NCBI GenBank assembly: GCA_905235305.1
Contig: CAJOLC010000024.1
Coordinates: 49,362 to 113,361 of the forward strand
Source of the DNA: an uncultured Bacteroidaceae bacterium
GTDB lineage: Bacteria; Bacteroidota; Bacteroidia; Bacteroidales; Bacteroidaceae
DNA length: 64,000 bases
Direction: 5' to 3'
Positions 54,899 through 63,904 of the stretch are shown here, piece after piece (within the stretch, counting starts at the first letter, position 1; each line of letters begins with the position of its first letter). Under the pieces are notes generated by a model, which saw nothing but the letters and a program-made list of their open reading frames with translations, ran no database searches and was not told the DNA's origin. A program made the translations under genes and the position numbers.

Positions 54899-56398
54899 TC
54901 AGTCTTCTGCTAATGGCAGCGTTATTGTGAATTTGGTTCCTTTGCCTAATTCGCTGTAGGCTTTTATGGTGCCGTGATGCAGCTCCACCATTTTCTGCAC
55001 GTATGCCAGGCCGAGTCCGAAGCCCTTCACATTGTGCTTGTCACCAGTATGGACACGATAGAACTTGTCGAAGATACGTTTTAAGTTGTCCTTCTGTATG
55101 CCGATACCATTGTCGGAGATGCTGATGCAGAAATGCGTTTCGCCTTGATTGTAGGTGTGGACCTGTATGGTGAGAGGCTTGTCCTCCTGACGGTACTTGA
55201 AAGCATTGTCCAGAAGGTTGAAGATGATGTTGGTGAAGTGCATCTCGTCGGCATTTATGAAGGGATTGAATGCCTCGAGTTTCATGTCGAGCGTGCCGCC
55301 GTTTTGTGTAACCTTCAAAGAGAAGGTGTCGACCACGTTTTCTGTTATCTCGTTGGCGTCGAGTTCTTGCATCTTCAAGGCGATGTTGTTGTCATCGAAC
55401 AGGCTCATTTGCAATACTTTCTCCACCTGATAGCGCAGGCGACGTGTCTCGCCACCAATGACGTTGCCAAGGCGCTCGTATGTTTCCTCGCTCTTTTTAA
55501 CGCTCTTGTCTGCAAGCATTTGTGCCGCGATGGAGATGGTGGAGATAGGAGTCTTGAACTCATGCGTCATGTTGTGCACGAAGTCATTCTTCATCTCCCT
55601 GATGCGCTTCTGTCGGACAATAAGGTATATGGTGATGAGCGACGTGATGAGAAGTATGATGGTGAAGCCCATGGCAGGTGCCACGTATCTGGCTATGCCC
55701 CTGATGTATTGTTTTTGATCAGGGAAGTGCACCACGACTGTGCCCATCTGTCCCATGGGATCACTTCTGAAGAGTGCCTGCTGATAGCTTGGGTCGATGC
55801 CCTCCTCTGTGTAGTCTTCGCATCGATAGACTTCTCTGCCGTCACTTGTATATACGACGAAGTGGAAGGGTAGAGTAATGCCGTTTGCCTGTAAGGCATT
55901 ACGCAGGCACCCATCCAGTACAGCGGGGTTGAGTCTGTCCTGAAAACTTTGCTCGCTGGCTGTGTACATAACTGCAAAGATGACTTCATCAAGAACGCCC
56001 TGTTCATAGATGAGAGCTTCGCGTGCTCGCTTCTGCAAGTTGCTGATGGTCTCTGCAAGTCGGTTGTACTTACTCATCGTCAGCGAGCCAAGTGGCATGC
56101 TGTTCCTGCTGGGCGTCATGGTATCAAGCGGCAGTATGTGCGTGATGTGGAGACTGTCGGGATGAATCATCCCTTGTTTCTCGTTGTGATGCTGATTGAG
56201 CACCTTCTGCAGGTATCGGAACGTTTCTGCTTTCTCCAGCTCGCGTGACGCCTGATCAAGGCTTCGCCAAACATTCTCGTCGAATTGTTCCTGACGCATC
56301 CTTATCATCTCCCTGGCATAACGTCCCTGCAGGTAAAGCAGCGCAACGAATGCAATACATACAACGAGGCATGTGAGCCAAACGTAACTTCTTTTCAT
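54899..56398 (-). CDS. rprX: sensor histidine kinase RprX
   Basis: The 499-residue kinase has an N-terminal helix (8-26), a periplasmic sensor region to about 245, a second helix (FTIILLITSLITIYLIV), then the H-box VHNMTHEFKTPISTI, the N-box NLLDNAFKYR, the G1 box ISDNGIGIQ, the F-box, and the G2 box VKGFGLGLAYV. It should phosphorylate RprY at 54140. The -7 box at 56403-56410 is almost adjacent to the start codon, hinting at a leaderless mRNA, and a terminator of the upstream EF-G gene lies just before it. Confidence 0.93.
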   Translation of the reverse strand: MKRSYVWLTCLVVCIAFVALLYLQGRYAREMIRMRQEQFDENVWRSLDQASRELEKAETFRYLQKVLNQHHNEKQGMIHPDSLHITHILPLDTMTPSRNSMPLGSLTMSKYNRLAETISNLQKRAREALIYEQGVLDEVIFAVMYTASEQSFQDRLNPAVLDGCLRNALQANGITLPFHFVVYTSDGREVYRCEDYTEEGIDPSYQQALFRSDPMGQMGTVVVHFPDQKQYIRGIARYVAPAMGFTIILLITSLITIYLIVRQKRIREMKNDFVHNMTHEFKTPISTISIAAQMLADKSVKKSEETYERLGNVIGGETRRLRYQVEKVLQMSLFDDNNIALKMQELDANEITENVVDTFSLKVTQNGGTLDMKLEAFNPFINADEMHFTNIIFNLLDNAFKYRQEDKPLTIQVHTYNQGETHFCISISDNGIGIQKDNLKRIFDKFYRVHTGDKHNVKGFGLGLAYVQKMVELHHGTIKAYSELGKGTKFTITLPLAED

Positions 56399-56402
56399 AC
56401 TG

Positions 56403-56410
56403 CAAAGGTA
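56403..56410 (-). promoter_or_regulatory. -7 promoter box for rprX-rprY, adjacent to the start codon
   Basis: The minus strand reads TACCTTTG, then CAGT, then ATG at 56398: the same arrangement as at prmC. Confidence 0.65.
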
Positions 56411-56433
56411 TCTATTTATGTTAAAAGAAATAG

Positions 56434-56461
56434 AAAAACGCCAGCACTTTTGTGCTGACGT
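56434..56461 (-). terminator. intrinsic terminator of the EF-G2 gene
   Basis: On the minus strand ACGTCAGCAC pairs with GTGCTGGCGT (one G-T pair) around AAAA, followed by TTTTC, about 60 bases after the EF-G2 stop. Confidence 0.8.
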
Positions 56462-56520
56462 TTAACTTATTTAAGAAAAGTAGCTTACTCAAGTTGTCTT
56501 TTCGTTAATTAAGAAGTGTC

Positions 56521-58677
56521 TTAATCTTCCTTAAGTGTTGCTTGGTACTCGGCCACGAGCTTTTGCTGGACATCGGCAGGCACGAGTTCATAGCTTGCGA
56601 ATTTTGTATTGAAGCTTGCACGACCGCCAGTTAAACTGCTCAGAGCTGTGCTGTAGCTTGCCATTTCCTTGAGAGGAGCCTTTGCAGTAAGCTTCTCGTA
56701 ACCGCTTTCGCTACTCATGCCCATAATCATGGCACGGCGTCCCTGCAGGTCACTCATCACGTCACCCATCTTGTCGCTTGGTACGAGAACCTCTACGTCG
56801 TAGATAGGTTCCAGAATCTTTGGGCCGGCTTCCTTGAAGGCTTGAGCAAAGGCTTGACGGCCAGCAAGCATGAACGACAGTTCGTTAGAGTCAACAGGGT
56901 GCATCTTACCATCGTATACGATAACACGGACGTCGCGAGCGTAGCATCCCGTGAGAGGTCCCTGCTCCATGCGTTGCATTACGCCCTTTAGGATAGCAGG
57001 CATGAAGCGTGCATCGATAGCACCACCAACGACACTGTTGATGAAGACGAGCTTGCCGCCCCATTCCAAGTCGATGGTTTCCTCACTCTTTGCGTTGATG
57101 CGGAATTCCTGATTGCCGAAGCGATAGACTTCCTGAGTTGGGGTGCCTTCTACATAAGGTTCAACGATAAGATGTACCTCACCGAACTGACCTGCGCCGC
57201 CAGACTGCTTCTTATGACGATAGTCGGCACGGGCTGCCTTTGTAATAGTTTCACGATAAGGAATCCTGGGTTCGTCGAAGACAATCTGGATCTTCTCGTT
57301 GTTCTCCATACGCCATTTGAGGGTGCGGAGGTGGAACTCTCCCTGACCATGAACAAGAATCTGCCGAAGCTCCTTGCTTTGTTCGATTTTCCATGTGGGG
57401 TCTTCCTCACGCATCTTCTGCAGGGCATTCATCATCTTCTCTGTCTCACTTTCGTTGACGGCACGGATGGCACGGGAATACTTGGCATTGGGGAACTTGA
57501 TAAAGCTGAACTTGTTGTCACAGTCCTTACCATTGAGGGTATTTCCTGTCTTGACATCCTTGAGTTTTACGCTGCAGCCTATGTCGCCTGCAACAAGCTC
57601 TTCTACCTTGATGCGGTTGGCACCTGCACAGGCAAATATCTGGGCGATGCGTTCCTTACTGCCACGATCGGCATTCGTGAGGTCATCACCTTCCTTGACT
57701 GTACCGCTCATTACCTTGAAGTACTGTACTTCACCGATATGTGGCTCAACAGCGGTCTTGAAGAAGAAGAGACTTGTCGGTCCTGTAGCATCGGGAGCGA
57801 CTTCCTCGCCACGAGAGTTGTACGCCTTGGGCATTTCGTCAACGAAGGGAACAACATTGCCGAGGAACTCCATGAGGCGACGTACGCCCATATCCTTCAC
57901 TGCATCGACGCAGAAGACTGGGAACATGCCACGGCTGGCAAGGCCTTTGCGGATGCCTTCACGCATCTCGTCTTCAGTCAGGTCTTCGCTCTCGAAGAAC
58001 TTCTCCATGAGAGTTTCGTCGTGTTCGGCAGCTGCTTCGATGAGAGCCTTGTGCATCTCCATGGCCTTATCCATCTGGTCGGCAGGAATTTCTTCAATCT
58101 TTGGTTCACCGCCATCAGGTCCCCATGAATACTTCTTCATGAGGAGGACATCGATGAGTGAGTTGAAGTTGGGGCCGGTTTCAATAGGATACTGGACGGG
58201 CACAACTTTGGGGCCGTAGATGCTTACGAGTTGTTCGAGGAGTTGATCGAAGTCGCAGTTCTCGTCGTCGAGTTGGTTTATGAGGAAGATGACGGGCTTG
58301 CCGAGCTTTTCTGTGTAACGGAAGTGGTTTTGTGTGCCAACTTCCACACCTGCGGCTCCTTTGAGCAGCAGGATAGCTGTGTCGGTAACATTCAGGGCTG
58401 TTATGGCAGCTCCTGCAAAGTCATCACTGCCGGGGCAGTCGATGAAGTTAATCTTCTTGCCGTTCCACTCTACATGGCATACGGTGCTAAAGACTGAATA
58501 GCCGTATTCATGCTCTACGGGGAAGTAGTCACTTACGGTCGTGTGCTGGCTGACTCTGCCGCGACGCTTGATGACACCTGCCTCGTAGAGCATGGCTTCA
58601 GTCAAGGTCGTCTTGCCGGCTCCATCATTACCCAGAAGGGCAATGTTCTTAATTTCACTAGTCTTGTAGGTCTTCAT
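56521..58677 (-). CDS. elongation factor G paralogue (EF-G2 type)
   Basis: The 718-residue protein has all EF-G domains: P-loop GNDGAGKTT (16-24), domain II, domain III, domain IV (KKQSGGAGQFGEVHLIVEP) and domain V (EPIYDVEVLVPSDKMGDV). But the GTPase motifs are altered: G2 RGITI is YGYSV-like, G3 DTPGH is DCPGS (S84 in place of the catalytic His), and G4 NKxD is NQLD. This matches the Bacteroidetes EF-G2 paralogue reported to support translocation without GTP hydrolysis and to help gut fitness. The main fusA must be elsewhere. hemW lies 100 bases upstream on the same strand, and a terminator follows the gene. Confidence 0.93.
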   Translation of the reverse strand: MKTYKTSEIKNIALLGNDGAGKTTLTEAMLYEAGVIKRRGRVSQHTTVSDYFPVEHEYGYSVFSTVCHVEWNGKKINFIDCPGSDDFAGAAITALNVTDTAILLLKGAAGVEVGTQNHFRYTEKLGKPVIFLINQLDDENCDFDQLLEQLVSIYGPKVVPVQYPIETGPNFNSLIDVLLMKKYSWGPDGGEPKIEEIPADQMDKAMEMHKALIEAAAEHDETLMEKFFESEDLTEDEMREGIRKGLASRGMFPVFCVDAVKDMGVRRLMEFLGNVVPFVDEMPKAYNSRGEEVAPDATGPTSLFFFKTAVEPHIGEVQYFKVMSGTVKEGDDLTNADRGSKERIAQIFACAGANRIKVEELVAGDIGCSVKLKDVKTGNTLNGKDCDNKFSFIKFPNAKYSRAIRAVNESETEKMMNALQKMREEDPTWKIEQSKELRQILVHGQGEFHLRTLKWRMENNEKIQIVFDEPRIPYRETITKAARADYRHKKQSGGAGQFGEVHLIVEPYVEGTPTQEVYRFGNQEFRINAKSEETIDLEWGGKLVFINSVVGGAIDARFMPAILKGVMQRMEQGPLTGCYARDVRVIVYDGKMHPVDSNELSFMLAGRQAFAQAFKEAGPKILEPIYDVEVLVPSDKMGDVMSDLQGRRAMIMGMSSESGYEKLTAKAPLKEMASYSTALSSLTGGRASFNTKFASYELVPADVQQKLVAEYQATLKED

Positions 58678-58779
58678 GACATTTATTGTTAATGATGATT
58701 AATACAGAATTTTGGCGTAAAGTTACTATTATTTCCTGTAATGGCAAGGGAGGTTAAATATGTTAAACAACATAAATGC

Positions 58780-59889
58780 CTATTTCATCAAGTCGCTTAT
58801 GATGTCATTCGAGGTAAAGATGCCTTCTTTTGTGAGGCAGAGGTGCTCATCTTTGATGCGTAAAAGATTATGTGCCTGATGTGGCTTTGCTTGAGAAAGG
58901 CAGTAGTCCTGATCTTCTCGGGAGAGTTCATTGAGCGGAATGCCGGCGGAGGTTCTGAGTCGGGTCATGATGAACTCGTTGTAGAGGGACTTGTCACTGA
59001 GTGTCTCAGTCTCGTGGGGCACATCCTCTGTTGCAGCGATGTATGCTTTGATGTCTGGCATGTTGGCTCGGCGTGTGCGTTCACCGTCGTAGGAGTGTGC
59101 GCCGGCTCCAAGCCCCAGGTAAGGTGTGCCTTGCCAATAACTGCTGTTATGGCAGGAGTGATAGCCTGGCAGTGCGAAGTTTGAGATTTCGTAATGTTGG
59201 AAGCCAGCCTTGCTTGTTTCGGACATGAGGTAGTCATACATCTGCCTGGACAGTTCCTCGTCTGCTTCCCGGACAAGTCCCTGCTTGAGCATCGTGTCGA
59301 GTCGGGTCCCTTCTTCATAAGAGAGTAGATAGGCACTGAGATGTTTGATGCCGAGGCTCAGACAGAGTCTGACATCATGCTTCCAATCATCAAAAGACTG
59401 CCTAGGAAGTCCGTACATAAGGTCGAGGCTGATATTCGTCAGCCCTGCTTCCTTGCATGCTTCTACGGCATTGATTGTCTGCTGACTGTTGTGGCGGCGT
59501 CCGAGGAAACTCAGGAGCTTGTCGTTGAATGTCTGTGCTCCCATGCTGATGCGGTTGACGGGTGTCTTGGCGAGACTCGTCAGCCATTCGGGGGTGACGT
59601 CGTCAGGATTGGCTTCGATGGTTATTTCTGCATTGGCATCAATTGTAAAGCAACTGGAGATGTCGTCGAAGATTTCCTTTAGGCTGCTGCCGGGCAAGAG
59701 GCTGGGGGTCCCGCCTCCTATATATATAGTATGTACGCGCGTACCTTTTATATATTGTCGTCGCAGATGCATCTCACGTTTGAGTGCTTTGACGTACGAG
59801 GCCATGAAGTCCCGACCGAGTGTCGTGGAGTAGAAGTCGCAATAGATGCATCGCGACTGGCAGAAGGGAATGTGGATGTAGATTGACAC
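58780..59889 (-). CDS. hemW: radical SAM family heme chaperone HemW
   Basis: The GTG at 59889, overlapping the stop of the DUF4827 gene by one base (TAGTG), gives 369 residues beginning VSIYIHIPFCQSRCIYCDFYS, the radical SAM CxxxCxxC motif. IYIGGGTPSLLP, RISMGAQTFNDKLL, DLMYGLPRQ and the HemW-type CHNSSYWQGTPYLGLGAGAH (with HNxxYW) follow. HemW loads heme onto respiratory proteins and is distinct from coproporphyrinogen oxidase HemN. Open frame extends upstream to 60054 but that sequence is antisense-like and inside the previous gene. Confidence 0.92.
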   Translation of the reverse strand: MSIYIHIPFCQSRCIYCDFYSTTLGRDFMASYVKALKREMHLRRQYIKGTRVHTIYIGGGTPSLLPGSSLKEIFDDISSCFTIDANAEITIEANPDDVTPEWLTSLAKTPVNRISMGAQTFNDKLLSFLGRRHNSQQTINAVEACKEAGLTNISLDLMYGLPRQSFDDWKHDVRLCLSLGIKHLSAYLLSYEEGTRLDTMLKQGLVREADEELSRQMYDYLMSETSKAGFQHYEISNFALPGYHSCHNSSYWQGTPYLGLGAGAHSYDGERTRRANMPDIKAYIAATEDVPHETETLSDKSLYNEFIMTRLRTSAGIPLNELSREDQDYCLSQAKPHQAHNLLRIKDEHLCLTKEGIFTSNDIISDLMK

Positions 59890-60587
59890 TAGTCTCTCAT
59901 CTTCTGGAAGGTGAGCTCGTAGAAGCAGGGGTAGACATTGTTTATAGCACTGCTTTGTCCCTGGCTGTGGGGAACAATGAGCCTGACTTTTGCGATGCCT
60001 TCGTCGGGGCTGTCCTGACGGCCGATGCGAATGTATGAGAATGGCACGAGCCATCCTGCCGGAACGCTTGTGTCACCATACCTGTCGAACATGGCTCCGC
60101 CTCCGTTTATATCGGTGTCGAAGTTGGCGGTAAAGGTGCCATAATTGTTCGTGACTTTCAAGATGTCTGGGCTTGAATGCCAGTAGTTGACATCATTGCG
60201 AAGTTGGATAGAGTCGCCAAGGATGTTGAATTCGATGAATCGGCAGATGATTCTGGCAGTTTTTCCTTTCTCGATCTTTTCACCAGTCCCCTTGCGCACG
60301 ATTTGCATATACACGCCTGTGTTCTGGAAGAGCACATACTGGTTTCTTTCAAGGTCCGTGGTAGAGTCCTGATTCAGGAACTCTTCCTCGCTGATGGTTT
60401 CTATCTTGCCGACATTGCATACGATGTTATTGTCAGCATCGCGCACCACGATGTCGCGGTCCAGAAATGATTTCACGGCTTTCAGTTCCTTGTCTTTCTG
60501 TTTAGCATAGGTCTCACTCTCTGAGCAAGACGAGAGGAGTCCTGCCAGGAATACGAAGAGTGGCAGTATGAATAGTGATTTCTTCAT
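59889..60587 (-). CDS. DUF4827 family lipoprotein
   Basis: The 232-residue protein has a lipoprotein signal ending LSSCSES (cysteine 21) and a peptidyl-prolyl isomerase-like region: VYMQIVRKGTGEKIEKGKTA, VPAGWLVPFSYIRIG, VRLIVPHSQGQ and YELTFQK, in the FKBP style. The DUF4827 family neighbours hemW in Bacteroidales. Isomerase activity is not assured. A -7 box lies 22 bases upstream of the ATG. Confidence 0.85.
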   Translation of the reverse strand: MKKSLFILPLFVFLAGLLSSCSESETYAKQKDKELKAVKSFLDRDIVVRDADNNIVCNVGKIETISEEEFLNQDSTTDLERNQYVLFQNTGVYMQIVRKGTGEKIEKGKTARIICRFIEFNILGDSIQLRNDVNYWHSSPDILKVTNNYGTFTANFDTDINGGGAMFDRYGDTSVPAGWLVPFSYIRIGRQDSPDEGIAKVRLIVPHSQGQSSAINNVYPCFYELTFQKMRD

Positions 60588-60609
60588 CGCATCAATTGAT
60601 TTCTGGTTG

Positions 60610-60617
60610 CAAAGTTA
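60610..60617 (-). promoter_or_regulatory. -7 promoter box for DUF4827-hemW
   Basis: The minus strand reads TAACTTTG then CA, preceded by the CTCGCTTATTCG block that also precedes ligA (60608-60633). Confidence 0.7.
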
Positions 60618-60711
60618 CGAATAAGCGAGCGAAATACCAAATTTATTTGAGTATTTCCAAGCGTAAGTCACTAAGACAGCAAGCCAAATTGCAGATAAGC
60701 ATGCTTATTAC

Positions 60712-61058
60712 TCAAAATACTTTGTCACTGATGATCTTCTTCATATCTTTGCATTCGAAATGAAGGAGATTATCATATACCTCGTCGTTTTGAGGCTCAT
60801 CATTATATACAGGAGCCCACCCACGGAACGTCACATAATCGGCAAAGCCCAAGAACCGGGCCAAGACATCCAGAGTCGTTTCTCGTGTACTCACGCCTTG
60901 CGATAGCCCTAGATGCGCATCAAGGTCGAAGCACTGATGCGCTCCTTTAGCTTCGCCATGATTTTATCTTCCAACCACTCGAAATCCGTTGGCGTCTGGA
61001 TAGCCTTTCCAACCTTGTTCTCAATCTCCGTGCAAAGTTTCCTGTATTTCTTTTGCAT
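60712..61058 (-). pseudogene. remnant of a small Bacteroidales regulatory-type protein
   Basis: From the ATG at 61058 the frame reads MQKKYRKLCTEIENKVGK ... ERISASTLMRI and then a TAG. The text resumes in another frame as VSTRETTLDVLARFLGFADY ending at 60712. Similar Bacteroidales proteins join these as STLxRxWGY...TLDxLARFLGF, so I infer a TGG-to-TAG nonsense change plus a one-base deletion about 20 bases later. Two separate lesions argue for true decay. No family name is certain; it looks like the N-terminal module of signalling or regulatory proteins. A good -7 box precedes it. Confidence 0.65.
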
Positions 61059-61087
61059 AATCTTGCTGTATTCAGAGTTTTGTTCTG

Positions 61088-61095
61088 CAAAGATA
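61088..61095 (-). promoter_or_regulatory. -7 promoter box of the pseudogene
   Basis: The minus strand reads TATCTTTG then CAG, 29 bases before the ATG at 61058. Confidence 0.6.
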
Positions 61096-61161
61096 AGGCT
61101 TCTTCCTTCATATTTCCAAATGAAGGTAAACAATTCTGCAAATAATATGTTTTCGTTGTAT

Positions 61162-61179
61162 ATGACATAGAAATGACAT
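61162..61179. repeat. 18-bp direct repeat, left copy
   Basis: ATGACATAGAAATGACAT occurs here and, identically, at 61478-61495, bracketing about 300 bases without a gene that contain a 22-base tandem array. Confidence 0.7.
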
Positions 61180-61220
61180 GGATGTTTTCGGGGAAAAGTG
61201 TTATTGCGATTTACTAATGG

Positions 61221-61286
61221 TTAGTTTGCAAACTAAACGTGCTTAATTTGGCAACTAAACGTGGTTAGTTTGCTGACTAAACGTGT
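61221..61286. repeat. 22-bp tandem repeat array (ACTAAACGTG type)
   Basis: Three 22-base units start at 61221, 61243 and 61265. Each reads TTARTTTGS followed by about four variable bases and ACTAAACGTG. The first contains the perfect palindrome TTAGTTTGCAAACTAA. No gene lies between 61133 and 61618. Confidence 0.85.
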
Positions 61287-61477
61287 GAAGTCGTTTCACT
61301 TAACACTGATTTCAGGGGCTAAAAGTGCGTTTTCTTGCATTTAAGCCAAAGAGGATGGGGGGCGCTTGCAACTCTATTTTTTTTTTCTTTCTTTGTGGCA
61401 GGGAAAACATATTCATCGAAAATGCGGAGAATCAAATATGGGTAAAGGATTTTGCAATAAATAGGTTTTAGTCGCAA

Positions 61478-61495
61478 ATGACATAGAAATGACAT
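61478..61495. repeat. 18-bp direct repeat, right copy
   Basis: This is identical to 61162-61179 and lies 123 bases before the DUF2779 gene. Confidence 0.7.
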
Positions 61496-61617
61496 AAAAG
61501 GTGTCAATTGAAATTAATATATTTGGCATGATATTGTGCGCTAAATATAGTATTTCGTGACAATAAATGTCGATTAACAACTATAAACAACCAAGAACAA
61601 CCAAGAACGAATCATCT

Positions 61618-63208
61618 ATGAAAGGACTTTCCAAATCCCGATACACGGCCTTCTGCCAATGCCCGAAGAACTTGTGGCTGAAGGTATATAAGCCCGAAGA
61701 GGCAACCATCGATGCTGGCGTAGAAGCACGCTTTGAACAAGGGAACGAGGTAGGCGACCTGGCCATGGGACTCTTTGGTGACTATCGTGAGGCACATGCG
61801 GAAAAAGAAGACGGACGTCTCGACCTCGCTGCAATGGTGGAGCAGACGCAGCAGTGGATGCATGAAGGCGTAGAGAACATCTGCGAAGCTTCGTTCGCCC
61901 TCGAGGGTCACTACTGCGCTGTCGATATCCTGCGCAAGAACGGCGACGGTTGGGACATCTACGAGGTGAAGAGCAGCAGTTTCCCTGAAGAAGATGGTCA
62001 GGAAGCGAAACTTGAGAAGTATGCGCCCGATATTGCCTATCAGAAATGGTTGCTGACGCAATGCGGAGTGAAAGTGAAAGGCACTTACCTCGTTTGCCTC
62101 AACAGCAACTATGTGCGGCAAGGGGAGCTCGATCTCCAGAAACTCTTTGCCATTATCGACTTGAAGGAAATGGTGGAGAACGAATACCTGAAAGTGCCTA
62201 ATTCTGTCAAGCTGGCATTGAAGGTCATCAATAATGAGACCGAACCTGAACTCGACCTCTCCGAGCATTGTGCGAAGCCATACAAATGTGCCTTCCTCGA
62301 CTATTGCAAACGTCAGCACGGCATTCCAGAGGACAAACCGACCGTCTTCGACCTCTATCGCATGTCGTTCAAGAAGGCACTCGACTATTATCGTAATGGG
62401 CAAATCCTCTTCGACGACCTGGCCTCTGTGAAGTTGAACGACAAACAACAGATGCAGATAGAGGCAACGCAGACTGGTCGTGAGTACATCAATCCGAAAG
62501 GCATCAAAGAATTCCTCAACAGGCTTTCCTATCCACTTTATTTCCTCGACTTCGAGACGATGCAGGATGCCGTGCCTCAGTATGATGGCGCAAAGGTCTA
62601 TGCACAGATAACCTTCCAGTACTCCCTGCACATCAAGGAAATACCTGATACTGTGGTTGAACGTATTACTGACAACGGTCGTCGACTGAAGTTTACGAAA
62701 GGGAAAACGCCCATCCACCGCGAGTTCCTTGCGCCAAGCGACGGCAGCGACCCGCGTCGTCCTTTGGCGGAACAGCTCTGCAAAGACATACCTATGAATG
62801 CCTGCACGCTGGCATACAATAAGATGTTCGAGTGCGGGCGCATCCGTGAGTTGGCTGTCCTCTATCCCGACCTCGCTCCGCATCTGTTGAATATCGCTGA
62901 CCACATCGTTGACCTCATTGACCCCTTCCGAGCCGGCGACTACTACGTACCTGCAATGGGTGGCTCGTTCTCTATCAAGAGCGTGCTGCCTGCACTCTTT
63001 CCCGACGACCCGAGTCTGAACTACCACAACCTCGACGAGCGTTGTCAAAATGGAGGCGACGCCATGACCCATGACCATCTTCCCACGCATCAAGGACATG
63101 GAGCCAACAGAAGCCGCCGCCAGCCGCGAAGCCCTGCTCCGCTACTGCGAACTCGACACCTGGGCAATGGTGAAGGTTTGGGAGAAATTAAAAGAAAAAA
63201 TGGAATAG
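61618..63208 (+). pseudogene. DUF2779 nuclease-like protein, frameshifted by a 7-bp tandem duplication
   Basis: From 61618 (MKGLSKSRYTAFCQCPKNLW) the protein has the DUF2779 features: a Cas4-like N-terminal part with CAVDILRKNG and YEVKSSS (E-x-K), CAKPYKCAFLDYC cysteines, and an RNase H-like exonuclease part with YFLDFETMQDAVPQYDG, LAYNKMFE and MGGSFSIKSVLPALF. At about 63062 the sequence CATGACC occurs twice in tandem. The extra seven bases shift the frame, and reading on gives a nonsense tail to 63255. Without the duplication the frame continues to MTIFPRIKDMEPTEAAASRE, ALLRYCELDTWAMVKVWEKL and a stop at 63206-63208, the proper family end. The last part of the exonuclease domain is lost as sequenced. 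Confidence 0.85.
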
Positions 63209-63331
63209 TTAAATTTTTCATCGAAAGTGACGATATTAGGTTTCAACCAAATTAAATAAGATGAAAAAACCTCGCAAAGTATAGGTAATCGCTTAGATAA
63301 CTGTATTATTAATGTTTTTAATTTAGCTATT

Positions 63332-63742
63332 ATGGAAAAGGCTATCGATTCAAAGAAGTTTATCAACCAGGTTGACGAGCTTTACCAAGCGGCTCTCAAT
63401 GAGGCTGTTTCACTGTTGAAGAACAATCCGAATGGTAGTTACATTGCCGTCCCGGAATGGGAGGATGAAGTGGATACCAGGGATTGGAACGACGTGCCCA
63501 TAGCCATTTGGGCTGTAGGTCTGAATGGCGACGGTCATATTTGCGTCAAAGCCTGTGTGATGAACGTTGGCTACGGCTATAGTGGTGATGAATTCTCCGA
63601 TGACTGGGAAGACATCACAGAACACAAAATTGAAGCATACAGCTATCCTGAGCTCTACCGTTTCGTTGCAGAAAACATAGACAAAGCCACGACGAAGGAA
63701 GAAGCCGACAAAGTCAAGCTGGATGAAGAAGATGAAGATTGA
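63332..63742 (+). CDS. small acidic protein of unknown function
   Basis: The 136-residue soluble protein begins MEKAIDSKKFINQVDELYQA. It has a central beta-rich part with AVPEWEDEVDTRDWNDVPIA and VMNVGYGYSGDEFSDDWEDI, and ends in a charged tail, KVKLDEEDED. No signal, membrane segment or known family is recognised. A terminator follows at 63779. Codon use and initiation look like a real gene. Confidence 0.6.
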   Translation: MEKAIDSKKFINQVDELYQAALNEAVSLLKNNPNGSYIAVPEWEDEVDTRDWNDVPIAIWAVGLNGDGHICVKACVMNVGYGYSGDEFSDDWEDITEHKIEAYSYPELYRFVAENIDKATTKEEADKVKLDEEDED

Positions 63743-63778
63743 CAACCTGACGCTGTAATAACGAACATCATTCTCCTT

Positions 63779-63809
63779 GCGGGGGCTGACGCCCCCGCCT
63801 TTATTCTTT
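63779..63809 (+). terminator. intrinsic terminator
   Basis: GCGGGGGC pairs with GCCCCCGC around TGAC, followed by CTTTATTCTTT, 37 bases after the stop at 63742. Confidence 0.85.
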
Positions 63810-63904
63810 CAGTCCTTCGGACTTCATTGGCGGTATCATTGCGGATAGTCATTAAAATTTTACAGGGGCTTAACTTCAATTATAACCCTTAAAACAACAC
63901 AATT

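Noticed and set aside
61221..61286. CRISPR array
   Set aside because: Tandem units without spacers; no cas genes nearby.
61612..63099. A 495-codon minus-strand open frame
   Set aside because: It mirrors the DUF2779 gene, has no family motif and is rich in the residues expected from antisense reading.
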